Assembly: GCA_020723965.1 (NCBI GenBank)
Contig: DYHW01000003.1
Span: 1-64,000 of the forward strand
From: Melioribacter sp.
GTDB lineage: Bacteria > Bacteroidota > Ignavibacteria > Ignavibacteriales > Melioribacteraceae
DNA length: 64,000 nt
Reading direction: 5' to 3'
Shown here: piece by piece, positions 44,367 through 52,806 of the stretch
Numbering within the stretch: the stretch's first letter is position 1
How the letters are laid out: each line of letters begins with the position of its first letter
Translations under genes and position numbers: made by a program
Notes under the pieces: generated by a model
What the model was told of the DNA's origin: nothing
Database searches by the model: none
The model's input: the letters and a program-made list of their open reading frames with translations, nothing else

Positions 44367-46865
44367 ATGGAAGGAAATTTTTCGGAACGAGTGCAAGAAG
44401 TTATTAGGTTAAGCCGCGAAGAAGCATTGCGGCTGGGTCATGATTACATTGGCACAGAGCATCTTCTTCTTGGGATCATTCGAGAAGGGCAAGGAATTGC
44501 GGTTAAAATATTGCGCAACCTTGATGTTGATTTAGTGAAATTAAAAAAAGCAGTTGAAGATACAGTTAAAACTTCCGGCGGAACTTTGACTATCGGTAAC
44601 ATTCCTTTGACTAAGCAAGCGGAAAAAGTTCTTAAGATTACCCAGATCGAATCTAAAATTTATAAATCTGATGTGATTGGCACAGAACATATTCTTCTCT
44701 CTCTATTACGAGATGAAGATAATGTTGCAACGCAAATCTTGCATCAGTTCAATGTTTCATACGACAGTGCTCGTGCCGAGCTAAATAATATTTTAAGCAG
44801 TAAAGACCCAAGTAAGGTTCAAGCACAACAACAGTTCGCTGCAAAGAAGGTTGAAAAAACTAAAACCCCGGTCTTAGATAATTTTGGACGCGATTTAACT
44901 AAACTTGCAATCGAAGATAAGTTAGACCCGGTAATAGGAAGAGAAAAAGAAATTGAACGCGTGGCTCAAGTATTAAGCAGAAGAAAGAAAAACAATCCTG
45001 TTCTAATAGGAGAGCCCGGTGTTGGAAAAACAGCTATTGCAGAAGGGCTTGCGCTTAGAATTGTTGAGAAGAAAGTTCCCCGCATTCTGCAAGAAAAAAG
45101 AATTGTTACTTTGGATTTAGCTGGATTGGTTGCCGGGACAAAATACCGTGGACAATTTGAAGAAAGAATGAAAGCGCTGATGAACGAACTTGAGAAAGCT
45201 GACGATGTAATTTTATTTATTGATGAACTGCACACTATTGTGGGAGCTGGCGGCGCTTCCGGTTCTTTGGATGCATCCAACATGTTCAAACCTGCGCTTT
45301 CGCGTGGAGATATCCAATGTATTGGCGCCACTACGCTTGATGAATACCGCAAATATATTGAAACAGATGGAGCGCTTGATAGACGCTTCCAAAAAGTTAT
45401 GGTTGATCCCCCTTCTGCTGAACAAACTATTCAAATTCTTGAGAACATCAAATTTAAGTATGAGGAACATCATCACGTTCGATACTCGAAAGGCGCTATC
45501 GAATCTGCTGTTAGAATGAGCGAAAGATATATAACAGACCGCTACCTGCCCGATAAAGCTATTGATGTTATAGATGAAGCCGGTTCTCGCGTTCATATGG
45601 GTAATTTTACAGTGTCAGAAGAGATTCTAAAATTTGAAGAAGAGATAGAAAAAATAAAACAGCTTAAGATACAAGTTGTTAAACAGCAAGATTACGAAGA
45701 AGCAGCCCGTTTGCGCGATAAAGAGAGAACGCTGCAGTCCGACCTCGAAATTGCAAAGAGAGAGTGGGATGCAAAAACCAAAGATATCATCTACGATGTT
45801 GGCGAAGATGACATTGCCACAGTAGTTTCGATGATAACCGGTATTCCTGTAACGCGTGTCGTTCAAGCAGAATCTGAAAAATTGATGAAGATGGAATCTG
45901 CACTGAAAGAAAGAATTGTAGGGCAAGACGAAGCTGTTACAAAATTATCTAAAGCCATCAGAAGAACCCGCGCTGGTTTGAAAAGTCCGACAAAACCGAT
46001 CGGCAGTTTTATCTTTTTAGGACCCACAGGTGTTGGCAAAACTGAATTGGCTAAAGAACTTACAAGATACCTGTTCGATTCTGAAGACGCGCTTGTTAGA
46101 ATTGATATGAGCGAGTACATGGAAAAGTTTGCTGTATCTCGTTTGGTTGGCGCGCCTCCAGGTTATGTTGGTTATGAAGAGGGAGGACAGCTAACTGAAC
46201 GCGTTCGCAGAAAACCATATTCTGTTGTTCTCTTAGACGAAATTGAAAAAGCTCATCCTGATGTATTCAATATTTTGCTGCAAGTTCTTGATGATGGCAT
46301 CCTTACAGACAGTCTTGGCAGAAAAGTCGATTTCAAGAATACGATCATTATTATGACTTCTAATGTTGGCACTAAAGATATTAGAACAACCGGCGGATTC
46401 GGATTTAGCGGCGAGTCGAAGGAAGATCAATACTCCTCGCTAAAAAATACTGTCGAAGATGCAATGAAGAAACTTTTCAATCCGGAATTCTTAAATAGAA
46501 TAGATGAGGCAATAGTTTTCAGGAGTCTTGATAAAGAAGATATTAAGCAAATTATTTTGATCGAAATGAAAGATTTGATTAAGAATGTCAAAGAAAACAA
46601 GATGACGGTCGAATTGCAGGACTCTGCAAAAGAATTTTTAGCAGAGAAAGGGTTTGATCCTAAGTTTGGCGCAAGACCTTTGAAGCGGGCAATTCAAAAA
46701 TATTTAGAAGACCCGCTTGCTGAAGAGATGCTGATAGGGCATTTCAAAGAAGGAGATAAAATTTCAGTTATACTTGCTCCTTCTAAAGAGGAATTGAGTT
46801 TTATTGTAGATAACCCTGCCGAAAAAGAAAAAATGGACAGTGAAGAAAAACAAACTGTCGAATGA
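44367..46865 (+). CDS. clpC: ATP-dependent Clp protease ATPase subunit ClpC
   Basis: Hexameric AAA+ unfoldase that feeds ClpP, 832 residues. Two Clp N-repeats fill about 1-145 (GHDYIGTEHLLLGIIREG and VIGTEHILLSLLRDE). AAA-1 has Walker A GEPGVGKT at 215-222, a UVR-type coiled-coil middle domain lies at about 420-460 (QDYEEAARLRDKERTL), and AAA-2 has GPTGVGKT at 552-559. The UVR motif separates ClpC from ClpB and ClpA. GGAAGGAAAT precedes the ATG. clpP, mcsA/B and ctsR are not nearby. It starts a long rightward run that ends with the SDR. Confidence 0.97.
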   Translation: MEGNFSERVQEVIRLSREEALRLGHDYIGTEHLLLGIIREGQGIAVKILRNLDVDLVKLKKAVEDTVKTSGGTLTIGNIPLTKQAEKVLKITQIESKIYKSDVIGTEHILLSLLRDEDNVATQILHQFNVSYDSARAELNNILSSKDPSKVQAQQQFAAKKVEKTKTPVLDNFGRDLTKLAIEDKLDPVIGREKEIERVAQVLSRRKKNNPVLIGEPGVGKTAIAEGLALRIVEKKVPRILQEKRIVTLDLAGLVAGTKYRGQFEERMKALMNELEKADDVILFIDELHTIVGAGGASGSLDASNMFKPALSRGDIQCIGATTLDEYRKYIETDGALDRRFQKVMVDPPSAEQTIQILENIKFKYEEHHHVRYSKGAIESAVRMSERYITDRYLPDKAIDVIDEAGSRVHMGNFTVSEEILKFEEEIEKIKQLKIQVVKQQDYEEAARLRDKERTLQSDLEIAKREWDAKTKDIIYDVGEDDIATVVSMITGIPVTRVVQAESEKLMKMESALKERIVGQDEAVTKLSKAIRRTRAGLKSPTKPIGSFIFLGPTGVGKTELAKELTRYLFDSEDALVRIDMSEYMEKFAVSRLVGAPPGYVGYEEGGQLTERVRRKPYSVVLLDEIEKAHPDVFNILLQVLDDGILTDSLGRKVDFKNTIIIMTSNVGTKDIRTTGGFGFSGESKEDQYSSLKNTVEDAMKKLFNPEFLNRIDEAIVFRSLDKEDIKQIILIEMKDLIKNVKENKMTVELQDSAKEFLAEKGFDPKFGARPLKRAIQKYLEDPLAEEMLIGHFKEGDKISVILAPSKEELSFIVDNPAEKEKMDSEEKQTVE

Positions 46866-46917
46866 GGTTAAAATCAAAAAAAAATTAATATCATAAATAA
46901 ATTGAAAGTATAAATAG

Positions 46918-47496
46918 ATGAACAGCCGAAACATTCTTGAACTTTTTGAAATAACAAATGCCCTGTTGAATGGGCATTTTTTATTGACTTCCGGAAGGCA
47001 CAGCAGTCAATATTTCCAATGTGCGCTTGTACTTCAATATCCAGAATACAATAAACTTATTTGCGGTTTGATTGCTGATCATTTCAGAAATTTTGAAATT
47101 GACGCCGTTATTTCACCTGCAATAGGAGGTATTGTTGTTGGGCAGGAAGTTGCACGCCAGCTCGGGAAAAAATCATTTTTTGCAGAGCGTGAAGAGAAAA
47201 TATTATCGCTTAGAAGAGGATTTCAAATTGAAGAACAAAAAAAATATTTAGTTTGCGAAGATGTTGTTACTACGGGCGGCTCCGTTTTTGAAGTTATGAA
47301 TATTATTAAAAATAACGGCGGTATAGTTGCTGGTGTTGGTTATATTGTAGATAGAAATAATAATAAAGTGAATTTCGGAGTGCCGCAGTTCAGTACACTT
47401 CAATTAGAGGTTGTTTCTTATGCGCCTGAAGATTGTCTTTTGTGCAGGCAAAACATTCCGATAGTTAAACCCGGCTCCCGCCAAGATAAATTGTAA
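46918..47496 (+). CDS. pyrE: Orotate phosphoribosyltransferase
   Basis: Joins orotate to PRPP in pyrimidine synthesis, giving OMP. The 192-residue chain has [33 protein letters not shown] and the PRPP-binding motif [17 protein letters not shown]. Basic residues ERVREEK-like ([16 protein letters not shown]) complete the flexible loop. A C-terminal [12 protein letters not shown] tail is typical of the longer PyrE branch. No other pyr gene is present; the next gene, a peptidase, begins 20 bases later. Confidence 0.95.
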   Translation: MNSRNILELFEITNALLNGHFLLTSGRHSSQYFQCALVLQYPEYNKLICGLIADHFRNFEIDAVISPAIGGIVVGQEVARQLGKKSFFAEREEKILSLRRGFQIEEQKKYLVCEDVVTTGGSVFEVMNIIKNNGGIVAGVGYIVDRNNNKVNFGVPQFSTLQLEVVSYAPEDCLLCRQNIPIVKPGSRQDKL

Positions 47497-47516
47497 AAGA
47501 TATTTGGAGATTTTTT

Positions 47517-48785
47517 ATGAAAAGGATATTCGTTTTTTTCTTTTTAGGATTTATCAATCTTACGGCTCAAATAAAGTTTGATGATTTCTTTTTAGATAAA
47601 ACTTTTCGATTCGATTTTTTTCATACAGGCAATAAGGAGACAGAAATCATTTCTTTTGATAAAATGATAGAAGAAGGCAGGTGGAGCGGTTCAAAGAGAA
47701 ATATGATAGATACTTCTTACTACGGAAACTACTTCTTGAAGGTTTTCGACATAGAATATAACACATTAATTTATTCTCGTGGATTTTCTACTCTTTATCA
47801 AGAGTGGCAGACAACTGAAGAAGCAAAAACTCTTACCAGAACTTTTTCCGGCTCAGTTTTGATTCCTTTTCCCAAATCTATAATTAAAATTAAGATTTAT
47901 AAGCGCAACCGTAGTAATAAATTCGAAAAAAAATATGAAAATACTGTAGACCCGCGCAACTATTTCATTATTAAAGAAAAAAGAAAACCTTTCGAAAGTT
48001 TCAAGGTTCATTATTCAGGCGAACCAGAGTCTAAGTTAGATATTGTTTTTATTCCAGAAGGTTACACAAAAGAAGAGATGAACAAATTCAGAAAGGACTG
48101 CCAGCGCTTTGCAGGTTATCTTTTTGATTATTCTCCTTTTAATGAGAACAGGGAAAAAATAAATGTCTGGGGTATTGATGCGCCATCGTTGGAATCGGGC
48201 ACGGACATTCCTGCAAAAGAGGAGTGGAAAGAAACATTGTTGAACTCTAGTTTTTATACCTTTGACAGTGAGAGATATTTAATGACATCCGATTATTTTA
48301 CGGTGAGAGACGTTGCAGCTAACGTACCGTACGATCAAATATTTATTATAGTCAATACGCCTAAATATGGCGGCGGCGCAATTTATAATTTTTACTCGAT
48401 GACAAGTTCAGATGATAAACGTGCTAATCAAATTTTTATTCATGAGTTTGCACATGGACTTGCTGGGCTAGCAGACGAATATGGAAACGATAACACTTAT
48501 CTAAATATGTATCCCCTTGATGTTGAGCCGTGGGAGCCAAATATAACAACACTGGTAAATTTTGATAGTAAATGGAAAAATATGATTGAACCGGGAACGC
48601 CGATTCCAACGCCAGCAGAGGAAAAATATAAAAGTAAAATCGGCGTTTTTGAAGGAGGAGGTTATGTTGCTAAAGGCGTCTATCGTCCAACTTTCAACAG
48701 CATAATGAACTCTTTTACATCAAATGAGTTTAATCTTGTATGTAAAGATGTGCTTCAAAAGATAATCAACTTCTATTCGGAATAA
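47517..48785 (+). CDS. Secreted M64 family metallopeptidase
   Basis: A 422-residue exported zinc peptidase of family M64, named after an IgA-cleaving clostridial enzyme. A signal peptide spans about 1-17 (FVFFFLGFINLTAQ). An N-terminal beta-rich domain (about 20-165) precedes the catalytic domain, which begins LDIVFIPEGYTKEEM. The zinc motif is HEFAHGLAGLADEYG, with His309, Glu310 and His313 and a downstream acidic ligand. Similar proteins are widespread in Bacteroidota; activity on immunoglobulin should not be assumed. It is eight bases from the phosphatase gene, but a functional connection is not evident. Confidence 0.88.
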   Translation: MKRIFVFFFLGFINLTAQIKFDDFFLDKTFRFDFFHTGNKETEIISFDKMIEEGRWSGSKRNMIDTSYYGNYFLKVFDIEYNTLIYSRGFSTLYQEWQTTEEAKTLTRTFSGSVLIPFPKSIIKIKIYKRNRSNKFEKKYENTVDPRNYFIIKEKRKPFESFKVHYSGEPESKLDIVFIPEGYTKEEMNKFRKDCQRFAGYLFDYSPFNENREKINVWGIDAPSLESGTDIPAKEEWKETLLNSSFYTFDSERYLMTSDYFTVRDVAANVPYDQIFIIVNTPKYGGGAIYNFYSMTSSDDKRANQIFIHEFAHGLAGLADEYGNDNTYLNMYPLDVEPWEPNITTLVNFDSKWKNMIEPGTPIPTPAEEKYKSKIGVFEGGGYVAKGVYRPTFNSIMNSFTSNEFNLVCKDVLQKIINFYSE

Positions 48786-48793
48786 TTTCTTTT

Positions 48794-50029
48794 ATGGATC
48801 AAAAAAAACTATTTAGAACAATCGAAACTGTTGCATCAAAAATTTTTTCTTCAGATGAAGAACTTCTTACCGATGTCATCAAGCAGATCATAAACAATGA
48901 ACAAATTAAATTGACAGGCGGAAGAATTTGGAAATTGCATCCGCGCAAAAAAGCTTACCGCTTATTGTTTCAGACAGGAAAAGTTCAAAAGATACCCGAT
49001 GATTTTTTACTGGTGCTAAAAGATTACCCGCTATTGGATAAAATTACCGAAGAGCGGACAATTCTTGCAGAGGAAACAGATAAAACACTTTTGAGCAAAG
49101 GTATTTTAAAATATTCTGCAAGCGGTGTTGGCAGAAAAATAAAAATTGGCGAGAAAAGATTTTACGAATATCTTTTAGCAGTCAACACCAATATGATAGG
49201 CGACGATATGCGCTTCACGCTTAATATTATTGCAACAGTGCTCACTTCCAAATTAAGTGAAAGATATTTACTGCTGTCAAGAAAAAATCTGATGTCAGAC
49301 ATAGACAAAGCAAAAGAGATCCAAAAAAGTATCTTACCAGAGCACGAATATAAATTTCATGATTATGAAATATTTGGTCTCACTTTTCCTGCAGAAATTG
49401 TTGGCGGCGATTTTTATGATTTTTTAAAAGTTGGCGATGGCGAAGACCGTTTGGGCATTCTTTTAGGAGATGCCGCTTCAAAAGGATTAGGCGCTGCCGC
49501 AGAAGCAATGTATATTTCCGGCGCAATGAGAATGGCAAGCACTTTTCAAATTAAGATTTCGCCTATGATGTCGCGTATGAACCAATTAGTCAATAAAATA
49601 TTTAGCGATGACAAATTCACTTCTCTTTTTTACGGTGAACTTTCAAACGACAAAAAGGGATTGTTCCTTTACGCGAACGCAGGACAAAACCCGCCAATGT
49701 TCTATCGCAAAAAGAATAGTGATATAATACCTCTCGATCCTACAGGACCTTTACTTGGGCCGGTACCAAATTCAAAATTTGAGACCGACAGCATTAACTT
49801 TCAAAAGGGGGATCTGCTTGTTATCTATTCTGATGGCATTGTTGAAGCGGCAAATGATAAATTTGTTTTTTATGGTGAAGAAAGGTTAAAGCAAATAATT
49901 TTGAATAATGTTAATTTGTCGCCAAAAAAGATTGCTGCTTTGATTCTGAACGACGTAATCAAATTCAGTACAAGCGAAAGCCAATATACAGATGATAAAA
50001 CAATTGTAGTAATTAAGCGAAATGGCTGA
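48794..50029 (+). CDS. SpoIIE/RsbU-type PPM serine phosphatase
   Basis: A 411-residue cytosolic phosphatase. The N-terminal ~165 residues look GAF-like and probably sense a ligand. A short coiled linker (KAKEIQKSILPE, about 172-183) leads to the PPM domain. Metal-binding motifs are IVGGDFYDF, LLGDAASKGLGAAA, VIYSDGIVEA and YTDDKTIVVI. Such enzymes dephosphorylate anti-sigma antagonists in partner-switching pathways. No STAS protein or anti-sigma kinase is adjacent. Its stop overlaps the PduS-like start by eight bases, so the two are translationally linked. Confidence 0.93.
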   Translation: MDQKKLFRTIETVASKIFSSDEELLTDVIKQIINNEQIKLTGGRIWKLHPRKKAYRLLFQTGKVQKIPDDFLLVLKDYPLLDKITEERTILAEETDKTLLSKGILKYSASGVGRKIKIGEKRFYEYLLAVNTNMIGDDMRFTLNIIATVLTSKLSERYLLLSRKNLMSDIDKAKEIQKSILPEHEYKFHDYEIFGLTFPAEIVGGDFYDFLKVGDGEDRLGILLGDAASKGLGAAAEAMYISGAMRMASTFQIKISPMMSRMNQLVNKIFSDDKFTSLFYGELSNDKKGLFLYANAGQNPPMFYRKKNSDIIPLDPTGPLLGPVPNSKFETDSINFQKGDLLVIYSDGIVEAANDKFVFYGEERLKQIILNNVNLSPKKIAALILNDVIKFSTSESQYTDDKTIVVIKRNG

Positions 50030-51344
50030 AATGGATCTAGTTCAAAAAATTATAAATGCCGGTGTTGTAGGCGCCGGTGGCGCAGGGTTTCCAACCCACA
50101 TAAAAGCAAAATCGAAAGTGGAGTTCGTCTTAGTTAACGGTGCAGAATGCGAGCCACTTCTTCACAAAGATTCTGAGTTAATGAAAAACTTTTCTCCTGA
50201 AATTGTCCGCGCTGTTGAATTGATGGTCAAACAAACATCTGCAAAAAAATCTTACTTTGGAGTTAAAGCTAAAAATACTGCTGCAATCGAAGCGGTTGAA
50301 AAAAATTATTCGAATGGCAAGATAGAAACATGTCTTCTTGGCGATTTTTACCCAAGCGGCGATGAATACGAATTAGTGTATGCTGCAACTAAAAGACTAA
50401 TTCCTCCTGCCGGACTTCCTCTTGATGTTGGCTGCGTTGTGAACAATGTTGAAACATTTTACAATATTGCTCGCGCTGTTGAAGACAAACCTGTAACTCA
50501 AAAATTTGTTTGCGTTAATGGCGCCGTAAAAAAACCTTCAACTTTTTTTGTTCCAATTGGAACGAGCTTAAAAGAATTATTGGATCATGCCGGCGGTTCT
50601 ACTGTTACGGATTTTGGCATATTTGTTAGTGGAATTTTAATGGGTAATCTTACTTTCGATTTAATGGAAGCTGTTACAAAAACAACCGCTGGCATAATTA
50701 TTCTGCCGGCTGATCATTACCTCGTTAATCGTATGAACCGCCCGAAAAAAGATCAGAACAGAATCGGAAAATCCGCTTGCGATCAGTGCAGTTATTGTAC
50801 TGAATTATGCCCGCGTTATCTGCTCGGCTATGATGTTCAACCGCACAAAGTAATGCGCTCGCTTGGTTTCTCAACAACCGGAACTGCTGTATGGAATCAG
50901 TATGCTGATCTCTGCTGTTCTTGCGGGCTTTGTTCATTATATTCATGTCCGGAAGATCTTTATCCACGCGAAGCATGCGATGATGGCAAAATTGAATTGA
51001 AAAATATGGGCATAAAATATCAGCAACAAAAAACTGTCCGAGTTCATCCTATGAAAGAAGGAAGACGCGTTCCCTTAAAACAATTGATGAAGAGAATGGA
51101 CATTGCAAATTATGATGCTCATACTCCGTTCATTAAAAACAGTCCTCAACCCTCTCAAGTTAAAATTATGTTGAAACAGCATATTGGTATTTCTGCTAAA
51201 GCTGTTGTTAGACTTGGAGAACTTCTAAAAGAAGGGGATTTAATTGCAGACATTGAAGAAGGGAAATTAGGCGCTAAAATTCATGCTTCTATAAGCGGTA
51301 AAGTAACTCATGTTTCAGATGAGTTTATAAGAATAGCAAAATAA
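50022..51344 (+). CDS. PduS/RnfC-like flavin and [4Fe-4S] electron-transfer protein
   Basis: A 440-residue soluble protein matching PduS in length and layout. The N-terminal NuoF/RnfC-like domain (about 1-235) starts IINAGVVGAGGAGFPTH and has LVNGAECEPLLHKD, features of NAD(H)- and FMN-binding. Two cluster motifs follow: Cys253, 256, 259, 263 in CDQCSYCTELC, and Cys298, 301, 304, 309 in CCSCGLCSLYSC. A lipoyl-like beta domain ends the chain. In propanediol compartments PduS reduces cobalamin and docks on PduT. The next gene encodes a PduT-like protein, which makes PduS a better match than an Rnf subunit; no other rnf gene is present. Confidence 0.9.
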   Translation: MAEMDLVQKIINAGVVGAGGAGFPTHIKAKSKVEFVLVNGAECEPLLHKDSELMKNFSPEIVRAVELMVKQTSAKKSYFGVKAKNTAAIEAVEKNYSNGKIETCLLGDFYPSGDEYELVYAATKRLIPPAGLPLDVGCVVNNVETFYNIARAVEDKPVTQKFVCVNGAVKKPSTFFVPIGTSLKELLDHAGGSTVTDFGIFVSGILMGNLTFDLMEAVTKTTAGIIILPADHYLVNRMNRPKKDQNRIGKSACDQCSYCTELCPRYLLGYDVQPHKVMRSLGFSTTGTAVWNQYADLCCSCGLCSLYSCPEDLYPREACDDGKIELKNMGIKYQQQKTVRVHPMKEGRRVPLKQLMKRMDIANYDAHTPFIKNSPQPSQVKIMLKQHIGISAKAVVRLGELLKEGDLIADIEEGKLGAKIHASISGKVTHVSDEFIRIAK

Positions 51345-51426
51345 ATATTTGCGCACTTTGCTAATGCTTTCTGTCTCGGCATGAAAAATCTTATCGAAAA
51401 TTGAAACGCTAATAAGGAAAATTAAA

Positions 51427-51978
51427 ATGGAAATGAATTCACTCGGACTAATAGAAATGACAAGTATAGCTGCTGGAATGCAAGCTGCTGATATAATGTT
51501 AAAAACTTCTAAGGTTGAGTTGATCTTATCCCGAACAATTTGCTCTGGGAAATATATCGTTCTAATTGGCGGCGATGTTGCAGAAGTACAATCAGCCGTT
51601 GATGCGGCGGCTCATCAAATAGATTTTGCTGTGATTGATACTTTTGTTATTCCAAATGTTCATCCGGATATTTTTCCGGCTCTCTCAGGGCACTCAAATG
51701 TTAACACGCTTGAGGCATTAGGCATAATAGAATCATTTTCAGTAGCTTCACTTATAGAAGGCGCAGATGCCGCTGTAAAAGCTGCAACTGTTAAAATAAT
51801 TGAAATACGTCTTGCTATGGCTCTTGGCGGAAAAGCATTCTGCACTTTAACAGGCGAAGTTGCCGCTGTTCAGAGCGCAGTTGATTCTGGCGCTAAAGTT
51901 ATTTCTGATAGAGGGTTGCTCGTTAACAAAGTGGTTATTCCGCAACCACGCCCGGAATTATTGAGCGAAATGATATAA
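51427..51978 (+). CDS. PduT-like tandem BMC-domain shell protein (BMC-T)
   Basis: A 183-residue bacterial microcompartment shell protein with two BMC domains, about 1-90 and 97-183. Both begin alike: SLGLIEMTSIAAGMQAAD and ALGIIESFSVASLIEGAD. Each contains a GG-D/E-V turn (VLIGGDVAEVQSAVDAA; TLTGEVAAVQSAVDSG). Such proteins form pseudohexameric trimers. Cys39 in RTICSGKYIV matches the cysteine that holds a [4Fe-4S] cluster at the three-fold axis of PduT, suggesting an electron conduit. TAAGGAAA precedes the ATG. No BMC-H or BMC-P shell gene or signature enzyme is within the window. Confidence 0.93.
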   Translation: MEMNSLGLIEMTSIAAGMQAADIMLKTSKVELILSRTICSGKYIVLIGGDVAEVQSAVDAAAHQIDFAVIDTFVIPNVHPDIFPALSGHSNVNTLEALGIIESFSVASLIEGADAAVKAATVKIIEIRLAMALGGKAFCTLTGEVAAVQSAVDSGAKVISDRGLLVNKVVIPQPRPELLSEMI

Positions 51979-51999
51979 AATTATTGGAAAGAATTAGGA

Positions 52000-52806
52000 A
52001 TGAAATCATTAAAAGATAAGTACGGAGATTGGGCGCTTATAACTGGCGCTTCATCTGGCATAGGTGAAGAATTTGCCCGCAGCTTTGCAAAAGAAAAAAT
52101 AAATTTAATTCTTGTAGCCCGTAGAAAAGAGCGGCTCGATAATTTATCTGAAGAATTGAAAACAAAACATGAGATAGATGTTATAGCTGCCCCTATCGAT
52201 TTGATCAAAGATAATTTTCTAAACGAATTGAAAACTTATGTTGATAATAGGGAAGTTGGTATACTCATCAACAATGCCGGGTTCGGTTCCAATGGCGAAT
52301 TCGTAAATAACGATCCACAAACAGAAGCAGATATGGTGCGTTTGAATTGTGTAGCGCCAACAATTTTAACACATCATTTTGTTAGACCAATGGTTAAAAG
52401 AGGAAAAGGTGCTATAATATTTCTCGGAAGTGTTGTTGCATTTCAGCCAACTCCTTACATGACAACCTACTCTGCTTCTAAAGCTTTTAATTCATTTATG
52501 GGGGATTCACTCTGGTATGAATTAAAAAAATATAATATAGATGTACTTTCTCTCAATCCAGGCGGCACAGAAACGGAATTTCAACGGATTGCAAATTCAT
52601 CAACAGGACCGGTTCCTCGTACAGCAGAACAAGTTGTAAATACTGCAATGAATGCGCTTGGGAAAAAACCTAGCGTGGTTGATGGGTCCATCAATAAAGT
52701 TCTTGTAGTTGCTTCAAGATTTATTTCAAGAAGATTGATCGTAATAATTGCCGGCGCTATTGTAAATAGTCTTTACAAAAAAAAGCGTATTAAAAATCTT
52801 TCTTAA
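52000..52806 (+). CDS. Short-chain dehydrogenase/reductase (DltE-like)
   Basis: A 268-residue NAD(P)-dependent oxidoreductase of the classical SDR family. The cofactor site is LITGASSGIGEEFARSF at about 12-28, the structural NNAG motif is in LINNAGFGSNGEF, and the catalytic Tyr-Lys pair is in YSASKAFNSF. A C-terminal hydrophobic helix (LIVIIAGAIVNSLY) suggests membrane attachment. The substrate is unknown. It follows the BMC gene by 21 bases and could serve that pathway, for instance as an aldehyde or alcohol reductase, but this type is usually housekeeping and has no encapsulation peptide I can see. It converges with the ABC permease and overlaps its end. Confidence 0.87.
   Translation: MKSLKDKYGDWALITGASSGIGEEFARSFAKEKINLILVARRKERLDNLSEELKTKHEIDVIAAPIDLIKDNFLNELKTYVDNREVGILINNAGFGSNGEFVNNDPQTEADMVRLNCVAPTILTHHFVRPMVKRGKGAIIFLGSVVAFQPTPYMTTYSASKAFNSFMGDSLWYELKKYNIDVLSLNPGGTETEFQRIANSSTGPVPRTAEQVVNTAMNALGKKPSVVDGSINKVLVVASRFISRRLIVIIAGAIVNSLYKKKRIKNLS

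Noticed and set aside
50022-51344. RnfC subunit of an Rnf ion-pumping complex
   Set aside because: No other rnf genes are present, the length fits PduS, and the next gene is a PduT-like shell protein.
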